Assembly: GCA_020057185.1 (NCBI GenBank)
Contig: JAGVGK010000045.1
Span: 1-46,594 of the forward strand
Source of the DNA: Minisyncoccota bacterium
Lineage (GTDB): Bacteria > Patescibacteriota > Minisyncoccia > Phycocordibacterales > JACOZG01
Direction of reading: 5' to 3'
Length of the DNA: 46,594 bases
Positions 7,212 to 16,537 of this stretch are shown here, in pieces. Made by a program: the position numbers and the translations under genes. The notes under the pieces were generated by a model. It was not told where the DNA came from and did no database searches. It saw only the letters and a list, made by a program, of their open reading frames with translations. Position 1 is the stretch's first letter, and each line of letters starts with the position of its first letter.

Positions 7212-8972
7212 ATGATGAGACCACCTCCTCGCCGACCACTACGACCGCGCGGCGACCAGTTAGAAAAGAAACCGATTCCCCCGCTCGCCCCGGGTGATAT
7301 TCGTATTATTCCGCTCGGCGGGGTCGAAGAGATCGGCAAAAATATGACCGCCATTGAAATGGACGGCGATATTATGGTGATTGACATCGGCTTCGCCTTC
7401 CCCGACGAGAATACGCCCGGAGTTGATTTCATCATTCCCGACACCACTTATCTCGAAGCGAACCGCGCGCGCGTCAAAGGGGTCGTTATCACGCACGGCC
7501 ACCTTGATCACACTGGCGGGATTTCTTATGTGATGCCGAAAATTGGCAATCCACCACTTTACACCAGGAACTTGACCGCCTTGATGATTAAAAAACGGCA
7601 AGAAGAATTTCCCCACCTCCCGCCCCTCGATATTATTGTCGTCGAAAAAGAGGAGCGAGTGAAGATTGGCAATTTCCGCGTCCACTTCTTCGGCGTCACG
7701 CACACCATTCCTGACTCGATGGGCGTAATTATTGAAACGCCTTACGGTCGGATTGTGAATCCGGGCGATTACAAACTCGACCTTGACACGGTAAACGGCA
7801 AACCGACGGAAGCGGAAGAAAAAGCTTATAGCATCTTCGATCAGGGCGAGACATTACTTTTGATGGCCGACTCGACCAACATTGAGAATCCGGGTTTCTC
7901 GCCACCCGAAAGTGAAGTGCACAAAAATCTTGAGACGATCATCAAGACCGTGAAGGGTCGGCTGATTATTGGAATGTTCGCCTCGCAATTTGAGCGAATT
8001 ATTAAAGTCCTAGAAATTGTGGAACGTTTAGGCCGGAAGATTGTCATCGAAGGTCGAAGTATGAAAACCAATGTGGAAGTCGCCCAGCTCGCGGGGATGT
8101 TAAAAATAAAAAAGGAAACGATTGTTCCCGTTCAAGAAGTAGATCAATATCCGCCAGAAAAGATCGTGGTCTTGGCGACCGGTGCGCAAGGCGAAGAATT
8201 CGCGGCGCTAATGCGGATGGCGACTAAGCAACATAAATATTTCCAATTTAAAAAAGGCGACACCGTCCTTCTCTCCTCTTCCATTATTCCGGGGAACGAA
8301 CGAACGGTGCAAAGATTGAAAGATAATATCGCGCGCCAAGGCGCGAAGATTGTTCACTACCGCACTTCCGAAGTTTATATTCACTCCTCCGGTCACGGTA
8401 ATCGCGGTGAGATCGAGTGGTTGCATCGGAAGATCAAACCGCATTTCTTCATTCCGATTCACGGTCATCATCAGAAGCTCCACGTCCACGCCGATCTGGC
8501 GCTAGAACTCGGCATGCCGGAAAAAAATATTGTCATTCCCGATAACGGCATGGTGATTGATATCACGGCGAAAGGAACGAAAATGCACGCGCTTAAAGAG
8601 ACCGTCTCAAGTCGGCTGGTGATGGTGGACGGTTCCGGCGCGGATAATGTAAAAGAAGTGGTGATTAAAGATCGGGTGATGCTCGCGCAAGAAGGCATCT
8701 TCGTTATCATTGCGATTATCAATCAGCAGACGGGTAAGGTGGTGAAGTCGCCCGACATCATCTCGCGCGGTTTCGTTTATCTGAAAGAATCTCAAGACTT
8801 ACTCCACTATGTTCGCCTAATGGTTAAACGGAAAATTGAAGACGCGACCTCGCGAATGAATCCGATCAACTTCGATTATGTGAAAAATATTCTCCGTGAA
8901 GAAATCGGCAAATATCTCTACCAAAAAACCCACTCCCGCCCGCTCGTCCTCCCCGTCTTGATTGAGGTGTAG
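7212..8972 (+). CDS. rnj: ribonuclease J (beta-CASP metallo-beta-lactamase)
   Basis: THGHLDHTGG, GDYKLD, SSGHGNRGEIEWLHRKIKPHFFIPIHGHHQ. Confidence 0.93.
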   Translation: MMRPPPRRPLRPRGDQLEKKPIPPLAPGDIRIIPLGGVEEIGKNMTAIEMDGDIMVIDIGFAFPDENTPGVDFIIPDTTYLEANRARVKGVVITHGHLDHTGGISYVMPKIGNPPLYTRNLTALMIKKRQEEFPHLPPLDIIVVEKEERVKIGNFRVHFFGVTHTIPDSMGVIIETPYGRIVNPGDYKLDLDTVNGKPTEAEEKAYSIFDQGETLLLMADSTNIENPGFSPPESEVHKNLETIIKTVKGRLIIGMFASQFERIIKVLEIVERLGRKIVIEGRSMKTNVEVAQLAGMLKIKKETIVPVQEVDQYPPEKIVVLATGAQGEEFAALMRMATKQHKYFQFKKGDTVLLSSSIIPGNERTVQRLKDNIARQGAKIVHYRTSEVYIHSSGHGNRGEIEWLHRKIKPHFFIPIHGHHQKLHVHADLALELGMPEKNIVIPDNGMVIDITAKGTKMHALKETVSSRLVMVDGSGADNVKEVVIKDRVMLAQEGIFVIIAIINQQTGKVVKSPDIISRGFVYLKESQDLLHYVRLMVKRKIEDATSRMNPINFDYVKNILREEIGKYLYQKTHSRPLVLPVLIEV

Positions 8973-9012
8973 AGTGTATGCTATTTTAGAATTAGAAAGG
9001 AGATGATCAAAA

Positions 9013-9174
9013 ATGGTCACAAAGAAAAGTAAGAGCGATGAAAAATCAGTCCCCCTGGTTCCACCTCAAACGACTGACGAGCAAGCGCGCCATTGGAAAA
9101 TGCTAGATGACCAGGCAGCTAATAACGACGCTGAACGGGAAAGGATACGTGAACGAGAACTGGACAATGGTTAG
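9013..9174 (+). CDS. small hypothetical protein (53 aa)
   Basis: ATG 10 nt after AAAGGAG; MVTKKSKSDEKSVPLVPPQTTDEQARHWKMLDDQAANNDAERERIRERELDNG; followed by a terminator. Not in the ORF track (short). Confidence 0.55.
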   Translation: MVTKKSKSDEKSVPLVPPQTTDEQARHWKMLDDQAANNDAERERIRERELDNG

Positions 9175-9227
9175 TTGATGAACTGGTCAAGGCGCCGCCT
9201 TGACATGAGTGATGAGGAGGAGAAATT

Positions 9228-9274
9228 CGAGGGCGATCCGCCACGGTGGACCGCCCTTTATTTTTTTGTTTTTC
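9228..9274 (+). terminator. intrinsic terminator
   Basis: agggcg...cgccct stem followed by tttatttttttg. Confidence 0.55.
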
Positions 9275-9364
9275 AACTTATACCGTACTTACACGATCGG
9301 AGATGAATGGAATAATTTAGAATTTAATACAAAAATTATTTATTCAGGTATAATTGAGGGCACA

Positions 9365-10504
9365 ATGACCCGCCATATATTTTTCGCTGGGTTCTCACTT
9401 ACGCTTAGCGCCGCGCTCACTTATTATGTCAACTCCTCTTTCCTCGAGAGCCTCGTGGGAGAAAAGAAGATTGGTTTGATCTACGCGCTCTCGGCATTTA
9501 CCACCCTAATAATGATTCTCTTTGTCCCGTCGCTAGGACGAAGTTACGGCCTACTAAAACCAATCCGCTGGTTTGGACTCATCTTCTTCGGCAGTATTCT
9601 CACGCTAGCGGTTAGTCAGACGCCCATTGTGCAAATCCTTGCTTTCGTCGCCATCCACGCAATGGTAGTTTCTTTAGGCTTGTGGCTCGACCTTTATTTA
9701 GAAACCCTCTCTTCAGACAGCCGGACGGGGCGGATCCGAGGCGGGTATCTCACCGCCATCAATACTGCCGTGCTTATCTCACCCTACTTAAGTGGCACCA
9801 TCTTGGGACACTTCGGTAATTCTGGGGCTGATTATCGAATAATCTACGGGCTTTCTTGTCTAGCCACCCTGCCTTTCCTATATCAAATATTTTTTAAGCT
9901 CGCCCCTCAACCACTTCCTGCTACCATTTTTGGCTTACGGACTAAACTCCGCGACCGTAATCTGCGCAAAATTTTGGCCCTCGATTTCTTGCTCAATCTT
10001 TTCTACTTTTTTATGGTTATTTATCTCCCGCTTCACCTCATCCAAACGATCGGCTTCTCGTGGCAAAATGTTGGTTTAATTTTCACGATCATGCTTCTGC
10101 CATTTGTCTTAATTGAATATCCGCTTGGTTGGCTGGCGGATCAAAAATTTGGCGAGAAAGAAATTTTGAGCATCGGACTCGTTATCATTGCCATCTCCAC
10201 CATTCCCCTTGCTTTCTTAACTAGTCAAAGTTTGGCCGTCTGGGCACTCCTTCTCTTCGCCACCCGCGTTGGCGCCGCCACGATTGAATCAATGAAGGAA
10301 ACTTATTTATTTAAAAAAGTGACCGGTGGTGATATTGGCATCATCAGCTTGTCGCGACTAATGATTCCCTCGGCTTATCTCATCGGCTCCCTCGGGAGCA
10401 TCATCTTCCTGCTTTTCTTCCCCACCCCCTATCTCTTCCTCCTTCTTAGCGTCCTTCTTCTTCTCGGCCTCTCCTTCTCGCTCACGCTCGAAGATACGAG
10501 ATAA
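9365..10504 (+). CDS. MFS transporter
   Basis: Multiple TM helices; start reassigned from 9209 to ATG 9365 (MTRHIFFAGFSLTL). Confidence 0.75.
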   Translation: MTRHIFFAGFSLTLSAALTYYVNSSFLESLVGEKKIGLIYALSAFTTLIMILFVPSLGRSYGLLKPIRWFGLIFFGSILTLAVSQTPIVQILAFVAIHAMVVSLGLWLDLYLETLSSDSRTGRIRGGYLTAINTAVLISPYLSGTILGHFGNSGADYRIIYGLSCLATLPFLYQIFFKLAPQPLPATIFGLRTKLRDRNLRKILALDFLLNLFYFFMVIYLPLHLIQTIGFSWQNVGLIFTIMLLPFVLIEYPLGWLADQKFGEKEILSIGLVIIAISTIPLAFLTSQSLAVWALLLFATRVGAATIESMKETYLFKKVTGGDIGIISLSRLMIPSAYLIGSLGSIIFLLFFPTPYLFLLLSVLLLLGLSFSLTLEDTR

Positions 10505-10528
10505 AGAAAGAATATGTGGATAAATAGG

Positions 10529-10557
10529 TTGACTTCCGATCCCGCTTTTGCTATACA
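10529..10557 (+). promoter_or_regulatory. sigma70-type promoter
   Basis: TTGACT (10529-10534), 17-nt spacer, TATACA (10552-10557). Confidence 0.55.
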
Positions 10558-10571
10558 TAAAAGATTCTCAC

Positions 10572-10620
10572 GAAAAAGACCCTTATGCGGTTCCGTCCGT
10601 ATCGGGGGCTTTTTCTTTTT
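10572..10620 (+). terminator. intrinsic terminator directly downstream of the promoter at 10529
   Basis: aaaaagaccc...gggggcttttt followed by ctttttt. Confidence 0.6.
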
Positions 10621-10743
10621 TACCGTTTACTGGATTTGCAAAATCGCCCTTTGCATAAACCAAGTTAAGAAATCAATATGATAAATAGCGCACGGTCGTG
10701 AATTATTTAGCATATCGCTTGAAAAATAAAAAGAGATAAAAAA

Positions 10744-10773
10744 AGCGGGGTCGTTGGTTTGACGATCCCCGCT
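10744..10773. terminator. hairpin terminator for the minus-strand gene at 10812
   Basis: agcggggtcgt/acgatccccgct stem, A/T-rich flank. Confidence 0.6.
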
Positions 10774-10782
10774 TGGATACTT

Positions 10783-10805
10783 TGTCCAACACCGAGTGTT
10801 GGACA
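10783..10805. repeat. 10-bp perfect palindrome TGTCCAACAC-cga-GTGTTGGACA
   Basis: Read directly; resembles the palindrome at 15878-15917. Confidence 0.65.
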
Positions 10806-10811
10806 TTTTCC

Positions 10812-11255
10812 TCACGCCACTTTTTTCTCTTTGAGATTCCAGCTCCGCAACATCCTCTGGCGAATCATCTTCGGCCGACTTTGTGAAGCATCAAGTGAAT
10901 TTCCATCAGCCGCGACGACTATATCATGAAAAAGGGTGGGTTCAAGCCCAAGCCATTCTCGACAAAGAGTAATGGCAAACAAAGAAGAGTTTGAGTATAC
11001 GGTCTTATGCTTCTTCTTTGCTTCTATTTCTCCGGCAAGATAGAGGGCAGTAATAGGACAACAATAGTAACGAACTAAGCGGGGTCTCCGATCTCGATAA
11101 GATCTAGGATAACGATGCCTCGGTCCGTAAAAACGGATCACTTGATGATCAAGGAACGGCCTCCACCTTTTTCTACCTTCTTTCGTCAAAACACGAAGGG
11201 CTCGGAAAAAACCGTCCAAATCCATCTTCTTGCTTGTCTTATCTCGTGACCTCAT
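10812..11255 (-). CDS. hypothetical basic protein
   Basis: 147-aa ORF with upstream promoter and GGGAG RBS, downstream terminator; no family recognised. Confidence 0.65.
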   Translation of the reverse strand: MRSRDKTSKKMDLDGFFRALRVLTKEGRKRWRPFLDHQVIRFYGPRHRYPRSYRDRRPRLVRYYCCPITALYLAGEIEAKKKHKTVYSNSSLFAITLCREWLGLEPTLFHDIVVAADGNSLDASQSRPKMIRQRMLRSWNLKEKKVA

Positions 11256-11308
11256 CGGTCATCTCCCTTCTGAATTCTGGTTAAAGTTCAAGGTCCAAAC
11301 TATTTTTA

Positions 11309-11336
11309 ATCATAGCCATCATTTATCTTTTGTCAA
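11309..11336 (-). promoter_or_regulatory. sigma70-type promoter for the gene at 10812-11255
   Basis: TTGACA, 16-nt spacer, TATGAT on minus strand. Confidence 0.6.
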
Positions 11337-14311
11337 CTTTTTTGCGACATCGCCCAGAGGGTGCAGAATTGGCAATCGGGTTGGTGACAACCGCGGTCGA
11401 GAAATTTGAGCGAGAGAATCTCGCTCGCGACTTGGCTAATCGTCACCGCGAGCGCTTCGGTGTCTTCATGAGTCACCGTAAAACACTCCCGCCGATATTT
11501 ATTATTTGTCGGTTCGAGAAAATCTAACATCCCCTCGACCATTTTATATTTCCCATTATCCCAACGATCAAGCAGAAGTTTATAGAAAACAAGTTGGCGC
11601 CGATAGTCATCCGTCTTGCGCGGGCGACCGGTTTTATAATCCACGATGCGCACGGTGGTCTCATCCAGCGGTTCAATTTTATCAAGCTGACCAGTCAAAC
11701 GGAGGCGTTGGCTCTGATGGCGGGAAACTGGATCAAGCAACACTCCACGAATCGAGAGCTCGTTGACCAGTGGCGTCACAAAAGTTTTTCGATAGTGATG
11801 ATAATAACCAGTCAATGCTTTCGTCCCTCGTTCTAAGACAAGTTTCTGATCTAAAACTGATAATGGTTCGCAGGCTAAATGAGTTTGGAAAGATTTGAGA
11901 AGTAAATTTTTTCCAGACTTTTTATTTTTGCGATAAGCTTCGAAAAAATCAAACAACGCGCCGTGCATCGCCGTCCCGTAAATTAGACGACGATCTTTAA
12001 CTTTAACCAACCGCAAAAGATTTTGGAAATAATAGCGGAGCGGACAGCGCAGATAATTATTAAGCCCCGTCGCCGAGAGTCCTTGCCGATGGAAAAGTTG
12101 GCGCAGATATTCGCGATGGCGGAGACCCAAACCGCGTTGTGGGCGAGGCAAGAAATCGTGGCGGGCAACTTTTTCTTCGATCGCCGGTAAATATTCCAGT
12201 AAACTTTTATCAATCTCTTCAATAAACTGACTGGGCAATTGCCGACGATCATTATCGCCCCGTTCCGAATAACTAATCGTCACGCCGTGTCGCGCCCGCG
12301 TCAGTGCCACATAGAAAAGTCGCCGTTCATCCTCTTCGCGATCATCAATCACGAGTGGCAGAGTGACGCCCCGAGTTGGCAAGAGAAAAAGATTATGTCG
12401 CCGGCGATTACCGAAATGACCGTCATAAGCTTTGATGAGATAAACATAATCCCATTCGAGCCCCTTGGCGCGATGAACCGTGGAAACTTGAATCCCATTC
12501 AATCCAATGGTGGTTGGCTTGCCGAGCGACGCGCCGTGAGTTGTGAGCGTCGCCAAATGTTCGAGAAATTGTTCAAGCGAATATTTCGGCTGTGTGGCAA
12601 CTAATGACTTCAACTCATCAAAGAAACTATGCAGACGACTTAATTTCTCCACCGCTTGCGGGTGTTTGAGTAGGGCCGTAAGGAAACCGGACTCGTTCAC
12701 CACCGCACCGAAAAGTTCTGGGAGATTCTGATTCCGGCTCATTTTCTGCCAGCGTTCGAGCGATTGATAAAACTGATAAATAATCGCGGGCTGTTTCAGC
12801 CCCAGCCGTTTCAAATTCTTGAAATCGCGAATTAGCCAATAGAGATTCATCCGTTTCGTTCGCACTTCTTCGCTCAAACGATAAAGATCGAGCGCCTCAA
12901 GACCGAAAAAATCGAAATGAAAAATAGTGATTAGATATTGATCATCGCCGAAATAGTGAATCGCCTTGAACAGCGTGATAAGTTTTTGAATATCAATGTC
13001 CGTCAGCACATCGGAATTCGTCGCCACTTGATAGGGCAAATTAGCGCGCTCTAATTCTTCAATGATCGCCGTCGCATCGCGATTGTCGCGATAAAGAATG
13101 GCTAATTCGGCTGGTGGCGTCCCCTGTTTAATCCGTGATTTTAATTCGCCAATAAGAAAGTCAAGTTCGTAAGTCGCATCGGGCGCGGTATAAATTCTAA
13201 TTAGTTCTTTATTTTTTATCGGCTGATTTCGCGCTTTGGCCAATAGTTTAACTCGACTAGCTTCGGGAATTGACTGACTGGTAAGAATTACACTGCGCGC
13301 GGCGTCGAGAATTGCCTGCGTCGAACGATAATTGTCCGTCAAGGTAATCAAACGGGCCCGCGGATACAAGCGACGAAAATAATTGAAGTTATCCAACGAC
13401 GCGCCTTGAAATTGAAAAATCGCCTGCTTGTCGTCACCAACAATAAAAATGTTTGGCGACTCGTGGAAACTGGCGAGTAATTCGAGCAAACGATTCTGGG
13501 ATTGATTAGCGTCTTGATGTTCATCCGCCAAAAGATATTGATATTCTTCTTGCAACGACAAACGGAAATCTTCATCTTGCTCGACCACCCGAATCACTTC
13601 CATCACCATATCGCTGAAGTCATAAAGCTTTTTTTCTTTCAACGCTATTTCGTAACGACGATACAGAATTCCCAACTCGCGATTTTTGAAAAGTTGAGTT
13701 TGCTTCGAATGATACTTCCCGCGAATTTTACCAGCATACTTTCCTTTCTCGTGTCGAAGATCGGAAATATTTTCAAACTCGGTAATCATTCGATTAACAA
13801 TTAAAGTGAAATCCCGCGGTGAAAGATTTTCCTTTTTCAATCGCTCAATCGCCTGCAACGCCGAGGTGAGATAATGATAGGGATCATTCCACGGCTTGAG
13901 GAAAGCGAGCCGACTCTGATTGATGACGCCTTCCATAATTTTCAGCTGATCCACTTGATTGGCCGGTCGCGCTCCGACGATACTCGGAAAATGTTCGGGA
14001 TAACGATTAATCAGTTCATTGCAAAAACCGTGGAAGGTGTGAATCGCCACGCGATAAGCCCGACTGCCGATGATCTCCACCAGTCGCTCGCGCATCGAGT
14101 GCACGCCAGAATTGGTGAAGGTTAAGGCGAGAATACTATCCGGACTCGTGTCAGTGAGACGCAAGATGTTGGCAATGCGTAGCGTCAGCACTTGCGTTTT
14201 CCCCGTCCCCGGTCCCGCCACGACCATCACCGGTCCGTCAATTGTGTCGACGACCTCCCGCTGGGCGAGATTGAGTTGCTTATATAGTGCCTTGAATTTG
14301 GTCGATGTCAT
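11333..14311 (-). CDS. UvrD/PcrA-family helicase with C-terminal RecB-like PD-(D/E)XK nuclease domain
   Basis: GPGTGKTQVLTLRIANIL, VGDDKQAIFQFQGAS, TDNYRSTQ, STVHRAKGLEWDYVYL; C-terminal TGQLDKIEPLDETTVRIVDYKTGR. Confidence 0.92.
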   Translation of the reverse strand: MTSTKFKALYKQLNLAQREVVDTIDGPVMVVAGPGTGKTQVLTLRIANILRLTDTSPDSILALTFTNSGVHSMRERLVEIIGSRAYRVAIHTFHGFCNELINRYPEHFPSIVGARPANQVDQLKIMEGVINQSRLAFLKPWNDPYHYLTSALQAIERLKKENLSPRDFTLIVNRMITEFENISDLRHEKGKYAGKIRGKYHSKQTQLFKNRELGILYRRYEIALKEKKLYDFSDMVMEVIRVVEQDEDFRLSLQEEYQYLLADEHQDANQSQNRLLELLASFHESPNIFIVGDDKQAIFQFQGASLDNFNYFRRLYPRARLITLTDNYRSTQAILDAARSVILTSQSIPEASRVKLLAKARNQPIKNKELIRIYTAPDATYELDFLIGELKSRIKQGTPPAELAILYRDNRDATAIIEELERANLPYQVATNSDVLTDIDIQKLITLFKAIHYFGDDQYLITIFHFDFFGLEALDLYRLSEEVRTKRMNLYWLIRDFKNLKRLGLKQPAIIYQFYQSLERWQKMSRNQNLPELFGAVVNESGFLTALLKHPQAVEKLSRLHSFFDELKSLVATQPKYSLEQFLEHLATLTTHGASLGKPTTIGLNGIQVSTVHRAKGLEWDYVYLIKAYDGHFGNRRRHNLFLLPTRGVTLPLVIDDREEDERRLFYVALTRARHGVTISYSERGDNDRRQLPSQFIEEIDKSLLEYLPAIEEKVARHDFLPRPQRGLGLRHREYLRQLFHRQGLSATGLNNYLRCPLRYYFQNLLRLVKVKDRRLIYGTAMHGALFDFFEAYRKNKKSGKNLLLKSFQTHLACEPLSVLDQKLVLERGTKALTGYYHHYRKTFVTPLVNELSIRGVLLDPVSRHQSQRLRLTGQLDKIEPLDETTVRIVDYKTGRPRKTDDYRRQLVFYKLLLDRWDNGKYKMVEGMLDFLEPTNNKYRRECFTVTHEDTEALAVTISQVASEILSLKFLDRGCHQPDCQFCTLWAMSQKS

Positions 14312-14339
14312 GCTCCCGATTATATGCTACAATCAAAAA

Positions 14340-14792
14340 ATGCTCCACCAACAAATTAAAGAGGATGTGAAGAAGGCGATGCTGGAAAAGAATCCGCTGA
14401 AGTTGAATACGATTCGTGGGCTGGTCGCCGCTTGTACGAATGAATTAGTCGCGACCAAACGAAAACCGGATGTAATGTTGAAAGATAATGAAGTGATAGC
14501 GGTCATCCGTCGAGGCATGAAGCAACGACAAGATTCGATTGAACAATTCACCGCCGGTGGGCGGAAGGATTTAGTTAAACAAGAAACGACCGAATTGGAA
14601 ATTCTAAAAACTTATCTTCCCCCCGAACTCTCGATTAAAGTAATTGAAAAATCCGTCCGCGCGAAAATGGCGGAATTAAAAATCAAGGATAAAAAAGACA
14701 TCGGCAAACTCACCGGCGCCGTGATGAAAGACTTGAAAGGCGAAGCCGACGGCACGACCGTCAAGAAAGTGATTGAGAGTTTGCTGGGATAA
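14340..14792 (+). CDS. GatB/YqeY domain-containing protein
   Basis: MLHQQIKEDVKKAMLEKNPLKLNTIRGL...LTGAVMKDLKGEADGTTVKKVIESLL; start reassigned from 14070. Confidence 0.9.
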   Translation: MLHQQIKEDVKKAMLEKNPLKLNTIRGLVAACTNELVATKRKPDVMLKDNEVIAVIRRGMKQRQDSIEQFTAGGRKDLVKQETTELEILKTYLPPELSIKVIEKSVRAKMAELKIKDKKDIGKLTGAVMKDLKGEADGTTVKKVIESLLG

Positions 14793-14794
14793 AA

Positions 14795-15598
14795 TTAATC
14801 AATCTCGTAGCGGAGAGTGACAGTGACGATGACATCTTGCGAGCCGGGTTCGATGGTTGGGGCGGGCAGAGGTGCATCCATCGCCGTGCTATCAAGCGAC
14901 ATCACTCGAGCGTTATAATACTTCTCATTGTAAGATTGTTCGCCTTCATCAATCCCGAGCAAGCGGCCAACGCTGAAACCGCCGGCCTTCGCGACAAGCT
15001 TCGCCTTCTCTCGCGCTTGAGCAATCGCCTTGGCACGCGCTTCATTCTCAACGGCGACGGGATCATCAATGGTGAAATTAAGTTGCGAAACATTATTCGC
15101 CCCCTTCTCGACGACACCCGAGAGAATCGCGCCAATCTTGGCGAAGTCTCGCACTTTCACCGCAACACTTTGCGTCACCGTATAACCGACAATCGAAGGC
15201 GGCGGACAAACAGTGTTTTTACCAAGCGAACGGTAAAGCACGGGGGCGCAATAAGTATTCTGATAACGGGGCGCAAGATTATACTGCTCGGTTTTGATAT
15301 CTTTATCGGCGACCCCTTGATCTTTCAAGAAAGAATTAATTTTGTTGCCACGCTCGGTGTTGTCATGATTAAGCGTCGCAATATCCGTCCCCCCTTCATT
15401 AATAATACTAAACGAAAACATTGCCACATCCGGTCGCGCCACCACTTTGCCCTCACCAGTCACTGCGAAACTGCGGAAAGCCGAGGGCTGGATCGAACGA
15501 GAATAAGTCCGCGCCAAACTCCAAATCGAACCGCCAACGAGAAGCACGGCAATAATAATCGCCCAACCGAGAAATATCTTTATTTTATCTGAAGCCAT
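14795..15598 (-). CDS. SIMPL (DUF541) domain protein, membrane-anchored
   Basis: FAVTGEGKVVARPDVAMFSFSIINEG...VKVRDFAKIGAILSGVVEKGANNVSQLNFTIDD. Confidence 0.85.
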   Translation of the reverse strand: MASDKIKIFLGWAIIIAVLLVGGSIWSLARTYSRSIQPSAFRSFAVTGEGKVVARPDVAMFSFSIINEGGTDIATLNHDNTERGNKINSFLKDQGVADKDIKTEQYNLAPRYQNTYCAPVLYRSLGKNTVCPPPSIVGYTVTQSVAVKVRDFAKIGAILSGVVEKGANNVSQLNFTIDDPVAVENEARAKAIAQAREKAKLVAKAGGFSVGRLLGIDEGEQSYNEKYYNARVMSLDSTAMDAPLPAPTIEPGSQDVIVTVTLRYEID

Positions 15599-15649
15599 AT
15601 AAAATAATATTTATTAAGTTAATAATATCTCATCATACGCTAAAACCAA

Positions 15650-16537
15650 CTAATTTACCACCCCTAGCGCCACCATTTCTTGGCCCGGGCGAGAGATGGT
15701 CTCATCGGTGTAGCCGAGTACTATCGCGTTTTGGTTGGCAAATAATTCTTCCCCGCCTTCAATCCGAGCAATCAAATCCCCTTTTTTAATCACCTGCCCG
15801 GGCTCAACCAACATTTGGATGGGACCGGAAATTATCGGCTTGGGTTCATCGGAATAATTAAATATTTTACCCGTCGATCCAACACTCGATGTTGGAGTAT
15901 CATTAACATCGAGTGTTTTATTTTCGGCAATTAAACCAAAATGACAAAGAATCCGCAAAATTGCGTTAACACCAATTCTGACATTCTTCTCATCCACAAT
16001 ATAAGCGCCGCCGAGTTCGAGTGTTAGCGCGGGAATACCGATTTTTGTTAAACTGCCAGAGAGTGTCTGATTTAAAGTTTTGCTAATTTCTTGCACTGTC
16101 ACCAAGCCAGCCGAAAGAGCCATTCGGCTCAACCGAGCATGAAAATCGGGCAACATACTATTCCGATCATCGATTAGAGTGTAGGGAATAGAATTAATCC
16201 AATCATTATGAAGATCGAGAACCAAATCCGGTTTCGTTTCGATAATTGTTTGCCAAACATTGTGTACAATTTTTTGACCTAATGTGCCATCAACTTGTCC
16301 GGGAAACAAACGATTAAGATCCTCACCGGTCTCCGGCAATTCTCTAACTTTTTTATCCGCGCCGGTCTCGTTGACTAGGGGCAAAGCGTGTAAAGAACCT
16401 TTAACCAATTCCACCTTTTCTAATTCGGCAAATAATTTTTTGATTACGGCACCACCACCCGGTTCATCACCGTGAAGCGTGCCTGTGAGCCAAACCACTG
16501 GTCCATCAACCTTAGATTTTTTTTCTAGATAGGTCAT
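15650..16537 (-). CDS. succinylglutamate desuccinylase/aspartoacylase family protein
   Basis: LTGTLHGDEPGGGAV, DLHND, LELGG motifs. Confidence 0.8.
   Translation of the reverse strand: MTYLEKKSKVDGPVVWLTGTLHGDEPGGGAVIKKLFAELEKVELVKGSLHALPLVNETGADKKVRELPETGEDLNRLFPGQVDGTLGQKIVHNVWQTIIETKPDLVLDLHNDWINSIPYTLIDDRNSMLPDFHARLSRMALSAGLVTVQEISKTLNQTLSGSLTKIGIPALTLELGGAYIVDEKNVRIGVNAILRILCHFGLIAENKTLDVNDTPTSSVGSTGKIFNYSDEPKPIISGPIQMLVEPGQVIKKGDLIARIEGGEELFANQNAIVLGYTDETISRPGQEMVALGVVN
15881..15917. repeat. 13-bp perfect inverted repeat inside a CDS
   Basis: AACACTCGATGTT (15881-15893) / AACATCGAGTGTT (15905-15917); left arm also within TCCAACA-ctcga-TGTTGGA. Confidence 0.75.

Noticed and set aside
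14070-14339. N-terminal extension of the YqeY-family ORF
   Set aside because: Antisense to the helicase start; the conserved domain begins at ATG 14340.
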